Assembly: GCF_008725655.1 (NCBI RefSeq)
Contig: NZ_VYXP01000007.1
Location: forward strand, 165,246-229,245
DNA: 64,000 bases
Source of the DNA: Marinihelvus fidelis
GTDB lineage: Bacteria; Pseudomonadota; Gammaproteobacteria; Xanthomonadales; SZUA-36
Direction: 5' to 3'
Below are positions 56,101 through 64,000 of the stretch, piece after piece. The translations under genes were made by a program, and so were the position numbers. Within the stretch, counting starts at the first letter, position 1, and each line of letters opens with the position of its first letter. The notes beneath the pieces are model-generated. The model made no database searches and had not been told where the DNA came from. It worked only from the letters and a program-made list of their open reading frames with translations.

Positions 56101-57378
56101 ACCTTCCCGCTGCAGGTGGGCTGGGACAACGTCGCGGCGGTGCCGGGCCAGCGCCTGATGGGCGCCATTGCCATCGGCCGCAGCCAGGCCACCCCGGGTG
56201 ACATCGGCGTGGTGCCGGTGTGGTTCCAGCGCTCCGGCCTGGGTAGCTTCCCGACCCGTGTGCTGGCCGACGAACGCTCGCACCGCTTCGCGCTGGCGGC
56301 CGGCGAGTCCAGGGAAAACCTGGTCATCGACGTGCCCCCGGGTACCAGCAAGCTGACCGTCAGCGCTTCCGGTGGCAATGCCGAGCAGAACAACGGCCTG
56401 GAGCTGTCCCTGTACCGTCGTGATTTCGACGGCGCTTTCACCAGTGCACCGAACGCGGCACCGCTGCCCGCTGGCAGCGCCGAGGCGACGATGAGCGGCA
56501 GTGGCGGCGTGGGGCCGGAAATCGTGATCGAGAACCCGGTGGTCACCGGTGGCGAATCGGTCTCCCCCGGACGTTGGTATGCCGTGGTCAGCAACAATGG
56601 CGGCTCGACCGCCGTGGTGACCGTGCAGGCCGACCTCGAGGCGGGCGATAACGTCATCGAGCCGTCTTGGGGCCTGTGGCAGCCGGCCTCGCGGCCAGGG
56701 CTGCGCCAGGGTTACGAGTACAACGTCGGCGGGCCCAACCGGGCGTTCCTCTGGTACACCTTTGACAGCACGGGCCAGCCGGCCTGGTACCTGGCTTCCG
56801 GGCCGGACGAAGGCGGCAATGCCTGGACCGCGGACCTGTACCGGTTCACCAACGATGGCCAGACCCAGTGGGGCGCAGTGGTGGGCGAGATGACCATCAC
56901 GGTGCTGGACACGCACGACCAGGTCTTCAGCTGGACCCTGTACGGCCAGTCCGGAACGGACCGGATGGAAGCGCTGGCGCGCGGCTGCCCAACAGTGGGT
57001 GGCTCCGAGCAGAGCATCAGTGGCAGCTGGTACCGCGGCACGGCCGGCCTGGGTGGCGCCAGCGTGCTGGTCGACGGCAACAACCAGGGCCACATCCACT
57101 ACCTGTTCGATGACTCGGGCGAGCCGCGCTGGCTCACGGCCTCGGGCACCGCGGACGCGGGCGAGATGTCGTTGCTGCAGTTCGAAGGCTACTGCGCCAG
57201 CTGCGCTGGCAACACGGCGGAGATCAGCTTCTCGGAGGTGGGTACGCTGATGGCCGACTTCTTCTCCGAAGACGAGGGCACCTGGACCCTGAACTACCTG
57301 TTCGAGTCACCGCTGTCCGGTAACGTCGACCGCACCGACGTGGTGGAGAAGCTGACCAACCCGGTCAGCTGCGAATAG
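53158..57378 (+). CDS. Large secreted subtilisin-like serine peptidase (S8) with PA domain and twin C-terminal modules
   Basis: Exported protease of about 1406 residues. ATG 53158 starts a signal peptide (RALIVLLAAALASTALG) and has GAGGGG upstream; ATG 53140 is the alternative. After an inhibitor-like propeptide, the catalytic triad is Asp190 (GIIDSGIN), His261 (DNTDHGSHV) and Ser609 (NGTSMASPHVAGA), with the oxyanion Asn in TSAGNDGP. A PA domain (GKIVVCDRGTYGRVEKG) is inserted between His and Ser. Beta-sandwich domains follow, and the last ~240 residues hold two copies of a module (GLWQPASRPGLRQGY..., SGSWYRGTAGLGG...) also seen once in the beta-helix protein at 4149. It overlaps kmo by 14 bp tail to tail. 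Confidence 0.9.
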   Translation: MSTFLNSRPARALIVLLAAALASTALGKSADGRRTTATTQRYIVIYADDPLVRHLSNAPRDTAVLTSARHSAAKLPAGRLNVHSPTAASYMAVLDASQRDIEARASALLGRDLEPARRYRVATNGIAVDLDATEVKRLGKLDGIAGIYPDLVHRMNTDSGPVWIGADAIWNGLDGIPATEGEGVVVGIIDSGINWEHLSFADAGDDGGYDFVNPYGEQLGLCSQEDVLCNDKLVGVYDFVEDDPNTEVVEENTDGRDNTDHGSHVSSIAAGNPLSGLSIGSSPLVLSGVAPNANIVSYRACFLGDPDDFDDDGCQSSALLEAIDQAILDEVDVINYSIGSGPFSPWQAPTAMAFLEAYEAGIFVATSAGNDGPAAGSVGNPAMAPWIVAVGSATHDRVFANVLQNMQGGDTTPPMDMYGTSGTDQSPLGLTDIVHAADYGFPLCGTGPAELGQFCEDNTGASNPFEDGTFTGKIVVCDRGTYGRVEKGKNVLEAGAAGYVLANTELNGEATDSDEHCLPATHVGKTDGDILRSWLDSGIGHQAAFSGFTIAHVDSAGDLLSSFSSRGPTRPPAEDILKPNLLAPGFDILGASSEGAGAQSGFVFLNGTSMASPHVAGAAALLRAVDPDTTPAMIASALQLTATRELARNEVGEPATLHEVGHGRPRLSEAARAGLYFDETWTNFSAANPAFGGEPRNLNLPSLMDANCADSCEFTRVVKPLVPGKEWTVTPMDFPEGVEVTVTPGTFTLADGAEQSLAITVDVTGSSQIGDWVFGEIRMTADAVPDASMVVAVFASGGDLPAELDIASDQGAGTQVFELSGLAEITQGVYSAGGFVGLQKRTEGLVEDPSFDNAYDGGAGTFTQLVNVPADALWLHSSTEASDALDLDLFVGYDTNGNGLADESEELCASTTPEDLELCDIFTPREGQWWIVVQNWEDGIDEGGAGNGTTEQDATLVWGVVAESADSNLVATGPGIVEGGATFPLQVGWDNVAAVPGQRLMGAIAIGRSQATPGDIGVVPVWFQRSGLGSFPTRVLADERSHRFALAAGESRENLVIDVPPGTSKLTVSASGGNAEQNNGLELSLYRRDFDGAFTSAPNAAPLPAGSAEATMSGSGGVGPEIVIENPVVTGGESVSPGRWYAVVSNNGGSTAVVTVQADLEAGDNVIEPSWGLWQPASRPGLRQGYEYNVGGPNRAFLWYTFDSTGQPAWYLASGPDEGGNAWTADLYRFTNDGQTQWGAVVGEMTITVLDTHDQVFSWTLYGQSGTDRMEALARGCPTVGGSEQSISGSWYRGTAGLGGASVLVDGNNQGHIHYLFDDSGEPRWLTASGTADAGEMSLLQFEGYCASCAGNTAEISFSEVGTLMADFFSEDEGTWTLNYLFESPLSGNVDRTDVVEKLTNPVSCE

Positions 57379-58714
57379 GTGCCAATTCCGCTTCGACCAG
57401 GCGTCGCGCCTGGTCGAAGCTGATATCGTCGAGCCCGTCCGCGCCGTCCAGCAGGGTTTCCAGGATGGCGGCCTGGGTGTTGCCGCGGCGGAAGACCTCG
57501 GCATAGGGCAGGCGATGGAACATCACCAGTGAGTAGCGGGCGATGAAGCGGTCGCCGAAGCGCCGCTCCAGTTCGTGCTCCAGCGCCTTGCGCAGCAGGA
57601 AACGCGGGTCGGCCACCGATTCACGCATCACCCGGTAGTTCTCCAGCGCCATGTCGGCGATGGCGTTGGCGTTGTCACGTCGCAGGGCCTGGTATTGTGC
57701 GAACACCTCGCTCCAGTCACGGTCGCGGTCGCGCACCAGCCGCCCCATCACCTCGCAGTCCTCAAACGCCGCGTTCATGCCCTGGCCGTGAAAGGGCACG
57801 ATGGCGTGCGCTGCATCGCCCAGCAGGGCCGCCGTGCCACCCAGGTGCCACTGGCGGCAGCGGATGGTGCCCAGCAAGCCAACGGGGTTGTCCCGGAATT
57901 CGGCCTGCATGTCCGTCATCAGTGGTACAGCGTCCGGGAACTCACGTTGCATGAACGCTTGCTGCGCCGGCCAGTCGCCCAGTGCCGAGAAGCCCGGATC
58001 ACCGTCCTTGGGCAGGAACAGCGTGGCCGTGAAGCTGCCATCGAGGTTGGGCAGGGCGATGAGCATGAAGCCGCCGCGTGGCCAGATGTGCAGCGAGCGC
58101 GCGTCCATCGCGAATCCGCCGTCGGCGGCGGGCGGAATGGACAGCTCGCGGTAACCGTGTTCCAGCAGTTCCTCGCGCGCGCCGATATCGGTGTGTGACG
58201 CCATCGCGCGCCTGACCACCGAGCCGCCTCCATCGGCGCCGATCAGCACCTCGAAGGACCGGCTCTCGCCATCGCTGAAATGCAATTGCCGGGCATCCCA
58301 GTCGACCGTTTCGATGCGGCGGCCGAAATGCAGGTCGACGCGACCTGTTGCTTCGGCGCCGTTCAGCAGCACGCAGTTGAGCTGTGCCCGGTTCGACGAC
58401 CAGATACGCTCGCCGGCGGCGCCGTAGGGCTGCGGCGTCAGCCGACCTTCCCGGTCGTGCATCATGCGCCCGGTCATCGGCAGCACGAACTCGTCGACGG
58501 CGTCGTCGAGACCGGCCAGCCGCAGCGCGTGGCAGCCGCGCTCGGCCAGCGCAAGGTTGATGGAGCGGCCATCGGGCGGGTCGCCCAGGCGCGGATCCGC
58601 GTGCCGTTCGAACACTTCGACCCGCAAACCCTGCGCGGCCAGCATCGCGGCCAGCAGCGCCCCGGCCAGGCCACCGCCGGCAATGGTCACAACGCCGGTG
58701 TCGCCGATCTTCAT
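57365..58714 (-). CDS. kmo: Kynurenine 3-monooxygenase
   Basis: FAD-dependent hydroxylase of 449 residues that converts kynurenine to 3-hydroxykynurenine with NADPH and O2. FAD motif VTIAGGGLAGALLAAMLA, RSINLALAERGCHALRLAG is highly specific for KMO, the second FAD motif is LLGDAAHAIVPFHGQGMNAAFED, quoted in part as GDAAHAIVPFHGQG, and a C-terminal hydrophobic stretch is reduced. It overlaps kynU by 4 bp. With KynU and KynB it supports 3-hydroxyanthranilate formation, used for NAD or for tryptophan degradation. No tryptophan dioxygenase gene lies in the window. Confidence 0.93.
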   Translation of the reverse strand: MKIGDTGVVTIAGGGLAGALLAAMLAAQGLRVEVFERHADPRLGDPPDGRSINLALAERGCHALRLAGLDDAVDEFVLPMTGRMMHDREGRLTPQPYGAAGERIWSSNRAQLNCVLLNGAEATGRVDLHFGRRIETVDWDARQLHFSDGESRSFEVLIGADGGGSVVRRAMASHTDIGAREELLEHGYRELSIPPAADGGFAMDARSLHIWPRGGFMLIALPNLDGSFTATLFLPKDGDPGFSALGDWPAQQAFMQREFPDAVPLMTDMQAEFRDNPVGLLGTIRCRQWHLGGTAALLGDAAHAIVPFHGQGMNAAFEDCEVMGRLVRDRDRDWSEVFAQYQALRRDNANAIADMALENYRVMRESVADPRFLLRKALEHELERRFGDRFIARYSLVMFHRLPYAEVFRRGNTQAAILETLLDGADGLDDISFDQARRLVEAELAPIRS

Positions 58715-59985
58715 GGCTGCTGGCTCCAGTCATGGATGGCTTCGCCCAGCCGCCACAGGTCCTCGAAACGGTTGTACAGCGGTACCGGCGCCAGGCGCAG
58801 CAGGTCCGGCTCGCGCCAGTCGATGACCACGCCGCGCTCGGCCAGGTACGTGAACAGCGCGCGTCCCGCCGCCCGCCCGGCGCGCACGCGCAGGGACAAC
58901 TGGCAGCCGCGTCGCTCGGGGTCGGACGGCGTCACGACGTCCAGCAGGTGCTCGAACCGCGTCCGCACCAGGTTGTCCAGCGCCGCTGTCATCGCCCGCG
59001 ACTTGGCACGCAGCCGGTCCATGCCGGTCTCGTCGAACAGCGCCATCGACGCCCGCACCGGGGCCAGCGCCAGCACCGGCGGGTTGGACAGCTGCCAGGC
59101 ATCGGCACCGGGCGCCGGGTTAAAGTCGGGGCCCATCCGGAAGCGGGTGGCCGGGTCGGCACCCCACCAGCCATGCAGCCTGGGCAGTTCGGGGTTGTCG
59201 TGGTGCCGCGCGTGCACGAAGGCGGCGGCCACCGCGCCCGGCCCGCTGTTCAGGTACTTGTAGGTGCACCAGGCGGCGAAGTCGGCGCCGTCGTCATGCA
59301 GGGCCAGTGGCACGTTGCCGGCGGCATGGGCCAGGTCGAAGCCGACCCGTGCCCCCGCGCCGTGCGCCGCCGCAACAATACGCCGCAGGTCGAACCGCTG
59401 CCCGGTGGCGTAGTGCACGCCCGGCCACAGTACCAGGGCCACGTGTTGGCCCTCGCGTTGCAAGTAGTCCTCGACCACCGATTCATCGAGCAGGTCGCCG
59501 CCGTCCGCGGGCCCCAGCTCCACCAGGCATTCGGCCGGATCCAGCCCGTGCAGCCGGATCTGCGATTCGACGGCATAACGGTCGGACGGAAAGGCCTGGC
59601 GTTCGATGACAATGCGACACCGGTCGCCGTTCGGGCGGTAGAAGCTGAGCATCAGCAGGTGCAGGTTCACGGTCAGCGAATTCATCGCCACGACTTCGTC
59701 GGCACGGGCGCCGGACAGCCGCGCCAGCGGCCCGCGCACGGTTTCGTGAATGGACACCCACGGATGCTCGCCGGCGAAATGGCCGTCGACGCCCAGGGCC
59801 CGCCACTTGCCCAGTTCGTCGTCCATGGTGGCGGCCAGCGCGCGTGGCTGCAGGCCCAGCGAATGGCCGCACAGGTAGATCGCATCGCCGCCATCCGGCG
59901 CGCGGGGAATCCAGAACGCGTCGCGGTATCGCGCCAGCGGGTCGTCGCTGTCCAGGGCGCGTGCGTGCTCCAGGCTTTCGATCAC
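58711..59985 (-). CDS. kynU: Kynureninase
   Basis: PLP enzyme of 424 residues that hydrolyses (3-hydroxy)kynurenine to (3-hydroxy)anthranilate and alanine. YLCGHSLGLQPRA near the start, FPSDRYAVESQIRLHG, the Asp contact in GFDLAHAAGN and the PLP lysine in CTYKYLNSGPGA are all family-specific. It starts at GTG 59985, overlapping the upstream kynB stop as GTGA. Confidence 0.95.
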   Translation of the reverse strand: MIESLEHARALDSDDPLARYRDAFWIPRAPDGGDAIYLCGHSLGLQPRALAATMDDELGKWRALGVDGHFAGEHPWVSIHETVRGPLARLSGARADEVVAMNSLTVNLHLLMLSFYRPNGDRCRIVIERQAFPSDRYAVESQIRLHGLDPAECLVELGPADGGDLLDESVVEDYLQREGQHVALVLWPGVHYATGQRFDLRRIVAAAHGAGARVGFDLAHAAGNVPLALHDDGADFAAWCTYKYLNSGPGAVAAAFVHARHHDNPELPRLHGWWGADPATRFRMGPDFNPAPGADAWQLSNPPVLALAPVRASMALFDETGMDRLRAKSRAMTAALDNLVRTRFEHLLDVVTPSDPERRGCQLSLRVRAGRAAGRALFTYLAERGVVIDWREPDLLRLAPVPLYNRFEDLWRLGEAIHDWSQQP

Positions 59986-60782
59986 GCCAGGCCGTCCACG
60001 GGATACAGCATCGGCCGGCTCGCCGTGGCGTCGCCCAGCACCGGTGACAGTTCCAGCTGCAACCAGTACCAGCCGTCGGCCAGGTCGTCCGGCGCGAAGA
60101 TCATCTCGGTGATGCTGCGGCGGCCGGCGTCGGTGTCCGGGTGCACCGGCGCATTGCCCAGCCCCCACCAGGTTCGGTGGTTGGCCAGCTTGCCGCCATC
60201 GTGGGCGGTATCCAGCGATGGCGTGTCGATCAGCAGGTGCTTCAGTGGCAGCGCCGCCAGCCGCCGGATGGCCGCGGGTTCCAGTACCGGGTAAGTGTGT
60301 TCGCCGTAATCGCGTGACTTCAGCGCCTCATCGGCGGGCCGCGCGCGGATCACCAGGGCATCGAAGGGCACATCGCCGGCCGCTTCCAGGGCCGCCGCCA
60401 GGCCGGCATCGGTGTACACCGGCCCGCCGGCATTGACGCTGCCATCGGCATCATCCGCCGGCGCCAGGCTGACGACGCGTGCCAGCGCCGGACCGGCGTA
60501 GATCGTGTCCTGCACGTGCTCGGCGAGCGCGGTGATGTGGCCGACGCACTCGGTGTGAGTGCCGTGGCAATGCGGGATAAAATTCACCACCTCGGCATTG
60601 CAGCTGCCACCTTCGGCGACACTGCCAACAAAGCCGCCGGCGCGCATCGGCGCCGCGGTTGCCGGTGATTCGGTAAAAAAGGCAGGCTGCGGCCCGTGCG
60701 GATCCAGGCCGATGGCGATGGAGCGCCCGCGCGCCAGGTCGACGGCCAGCTCGCGACCGTGCCAGTCGATGCGGGCAATCAA
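59982..60782 (-). CDS. kynB: Cyclase-family kynurenine formamidase (KynB-like)
   Basis: Metal-dependent amidohydrolase of 266 residues from the cyclase family. The metal-binding motif appears as HCHGTHTECVGH (HxGTHxD/E pattern). As first gene of an operon with kynU and kmo it should hydrolyse N-formylkynurenine. It is longer than classical KynB (about 210 residues), with an extended N-terminal region, so it may be a distinct cyclase-family branch that does the same job. The start is probably TTG 60782; the ribosome site is weak. Confidence 0.82.
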   Translation of the reverse strand: MIARIDWHGRELAVDLARGRSIAIGLDPHGPQPAFFTESPATAAPMRAGGFVGSVAEGGSCNAEVVNFIPHCHGTHTECVGHITALAEHVQDTIYAGPALARVVSLAPADDADGSVNAGGPVYTDAGLAAALEAAGDVPFDALVIRARPADEALKSRDYGEHTYPVLEPAAIRRLAALPLKHLLIDTPSLDTAHDGGKLANHRTWWGLGNAPVHPDTDAGRRSITEMIFAPDDLADGWYWLQLELSPVLGDATASRPMLYPVDGLA

Positions 60783-60875
60783 GAACGCGGGTCCCGGCGC
60801 GACGGGTTTTCAGGCAGGATAGGGTGCTGGCACACGCGAACAGGCATCGGCAATTCCGGGTTGGCGGGGAGAGTC

Positions 60876-60920
60876 ATGAAAGTGAAAAAGTATAGAGGCT
60901 GCCGCGGGGCTTGGCGATGA
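60876..60920 (+). CDS. Short leader ORF coupled to queA
   Basis: ATG 60876 follows a strong ribosome site (GGGGAGAG) and encodes [14 protein letters not shown]; its TGA overlaps the queA ATG as ATGA. queA itself lacks a good independent ribosome site, so ribosomes may reach it through this leader. The 14-residue peptide is very basic. No database family is recalled. Confidence 0.4.
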   Translation: MKVKKYRGCRGAWR

Positions 60921-61939
60921 AGACGAGTGATTTCACCTTTGAGTTGCCGCAGGCCCTGATCGCGCAGCATCCGCTGGCCGACCGGACCGCCAGCCGGCTG
61001 CTGTGCCTGGGCCGCTCCAACGGCGCCGTCACCCACCGTCAGTTTGCCGACCTGCCGGAGCTGTTGCGCGCGGGCGACCTGCTGGTGTTCAACGATACCC
61101 GGGTGATTCCCGCGCGGCTGCATGGCCACAAGGCCTCCGGCGGCCGGGTGGAAATCCTGGTGGAGCGACTGCTGCCGGACGATCGCTGCCTGGCGCAATT
61201 GCGGGTCAGCAAGAAACCGGCCGCGGGCAGCCATATCACGCTGGATGGCGGCAGCAACCTGGAGGTGCTGGGCCGCGAGGACAGTTTCTTCCTGCTCCAT
61301 TCACCCGATGAGCCGTTGTCGGCGCTGCTGGAGCGCGAGGGCCACATGCCGCTGCCGCCGTACATCGAGCGCGAGGACAGCGAGGCCGACCGCGAGCGTT
61401 ACCAGACCGTCTACGCGAACAAGCCGGGCGCGGTCGCCGCGCCCACCGCCGGCCTGCACTTTGACGACGCGCTGCTGGCGCGCCTGGACGACATGGGCGT
61501 GCGCCAGGCGCACGTGACCCTGCACGTGGGCGCGGGAACCTTCCAGCCGGTCCGCGCCGAGCGCATCGAGGACCACACCATGCACGCCGAACATATCGAG
61601 GTGCCCGAAGCCGTTGTCGACGCGATCGCACGCACCCGCGCCCGCGGTGGCCGGGTCATCGCCGTCGGCACCACCAGCGTACGCAGCCTTGAAACGGCCG
61701 CGGCAGGGGGCGAGCTGGCGCCGTTCAGTGGCGACTCGCGCATCTTCATCTACCCGGGCTTCGAATTCCGCGCCATCGACGCGATGATCACCAACTTCCA
61801 CCTGCCGGAATCCACGCTGCTGATGCTGGTCAGCGCCTTCGCCGGCCGCAACGCTGTCCTCGCCGCCTACGAAGAAGCCGTCCGCGAGCGCTACCGCTTC
61901 TTCAGCTACGGCGACGCGATGTTCATCGGTGACGCGTGA
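60917..61939 (+). CDS. queA: S-adenosylmethionine:tRNA ribosyltransferase-isomerase QueA
   Basis: 340-residue enzyme of queuosine synthesis that transfers the ribosyl part of SAM to preQ1 in tRNA to form epoxyqueuosine. The start is ATG 60917 ([19 protein letters not shown]). [32 protein letters not shown], quoted in part, [32 protein letters not shown] and [18 protein letters not shown] are all diagnostic. The last codons (GGT GAC GCG TGA) lie in a GTGACGC array that supplies the stop. tgt lies downstream, with a methyltransferase gene between them. Confidence 0.96.
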   Translation: MKTSDFTFELPQALIAQHPLADRTASRLLCLGRSNGAVTHRQFADLPELLRAGDLLVFNDTRVIPARLHGHKASGGRVEILVERLLPDDRCLAQLRVSKKPAAGSHITLDGGSNLEVLGREDSFFLLHSPDEPLSALLEREGHMPLPPYIEREDSEADRERYQTVYANKPGAVAAPTAGLHFDDALLARLDDMGVRQAHVTLHVGAGTFQPVRAERIEDHTMHAEHIEVPEAVVDAIARTRARGGRVIAVGTTSVRSLETAAAGGELAPFSGDSRIFIYPGFEFRAIDAMITNFHLPESTLLMLVSAFAGRNAVLAAYEEAVRERYRFFSYGDAMFIGDA

Positions 61940-61984
61940 CGCGTGACGCGTGACTAACCCCTCCCTCCTCCCTCCTCCCCCCTT
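61929..61984 (+). repeat. GTGACGC array over the queA stop, continuing into CCTCCTC units
   Basis: Three perfect GTGACGC units, then GTGACTA, ACCCCTC, CCTCCTC, CCTCCTC and CCCCCTT, all in one unbroken 7-bp register. The queA TGA is in the second unit, and GAC-GCG of the first unit encodes its last two residues. The join shows the GTGACGC and polypyrimidine arrays as one composite element. Confidence 0.9.
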
Positions 61985-62028
61985 TCAAGCTAAAATACCC
62001 GCCCCCCAAGCCAACAAGCCCAATCCGC

Positions 62029-63901
<1,873 letters not shown>

Positions 63902-63932
63902 TCGCCAGGGGCCTGGGGGTGGGCGGGGCTTT

Positions 63933-64000
63933 ACAGGGGGCGCTCAAGCCCGTCCCTGGGTCGCTTATCGGCGGCCATCCATAGCCGCCGAAACCCCTGT
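63933..64000. repeat. Palindromic intergenic element, truncated at the window edge
   Basis: ACAGGGG (63933-63939) pairs with CCCCTGT (63994-64000) and encloses TCGGCGGC-8 nt-GCCGCCGA (63968-63991). The inner hairpin and its CATCC loop are closely similar to the one in the 110-bp element at 27366-27475. The outer arm probably continues beyond the window. Confidence 0.6.

Noticed and set aside
55615..57099. 494-codon minus-strand frame
   Set aside because: Antisense to the subtilase C-terminal region; no domain visible.
58732..60294. 520-codon plus-strand frame
   Set aside because: Antisense to kynureninase and the formamidase, which have diagnostic motifs.

Overview
The window looks like chromosomal DNA from a GC-rich gammaproteobacterium. 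The complete system I cytochrome c maturation operon, the queA and tgt pair, gor, a MetX-type acyltransferase, and the kynurenine genes kynB-kynU-kmo together suggest the Xanthomonadales/Lysobacterales or Wenzhouxiangella-like part of the class. That placement is an inference from gene content. No transposase, integrase, phage gene or CRISPR array is present.

Layout. 1-1048 is the start of an aldehyde dehydrogenase gene that runs off the left edge. 1300-5700 is a lower-GC accessory stretch with a ParDE toxin-antitoxin pair, a PaiB-like gene, a lipoprotein, an orphan HigA-like regulator and a secreted beta-helix protein. 5806-13956 holds an oxidative gene set: a GcvT-fold protein and two phytoene-dehydrogenase-like flavoproteins, then, divergently, a Rieske oxygenase, a HAD phosphatase, a GyrI-like protein and a Gfo/Idh/MocA oxidoreductase. 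I read it as a candidate THF-linked demethylation pathway. 14117-16449 is an ABC exporter. 16461-26161 is a disaccharide locus (GPH symporter, GH94 phosphorylase, gluconokinase, sugar-binding-like protein, PhyH oxygenase, divergent GH3 lipoprotein, LacI regulator) that fits uptake and phosphorolysis of cellobionate. 26316-34702 holds an outer-membrane DUF481 protein, a PuuB-like oxidase, a Lon-like protease, a hydrolase, a cyclophilin, an EamA transporter and a membrane protein.

34703-35300 is non-coding and unusually rich. It has a near-consensus promoter and an intrinsic terminator bracketing a probable small RNA of about 150 nt, then a duplicated 112-bp segment leading into tRNA-Arg(CCT). 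35298-44986 holds an EEP protein, a PLD-VTT fusion, RNase D, an FGE-sulfatase protein, an S1/P1 nuclease overlapping tRNA-Leu(CAA), a cysteine-dioxygenase-like protein, MetX and a TrmB-like methyltransferase. 44983-51637 is ccmABCDEFGHI. 51785-57378 is glutathione reductase and a large subtilase. 57365-60782 is kynB-kynU-kmo. 60917-63901 is queA, a CmoB-like methyltransferase and tgt.

The most unusual signal is a set of tandem 7-bp arrays just after genes. Three are built on GTGACGC read in the gene's own direction, and the TGA inside the first unit is the gene's stop codon. A fourth array overlaps a stop codon with related units, a fifth follows tRNA-Arg, and polypyrimidine heptamers adjoin two sites. 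Other leads are the small RNA, a tRNA leader antisense to the tRNA-Arg anticodon arm, a large palindromic repeat, and a beta-rich C-terminal module shared by two secreted proteins.
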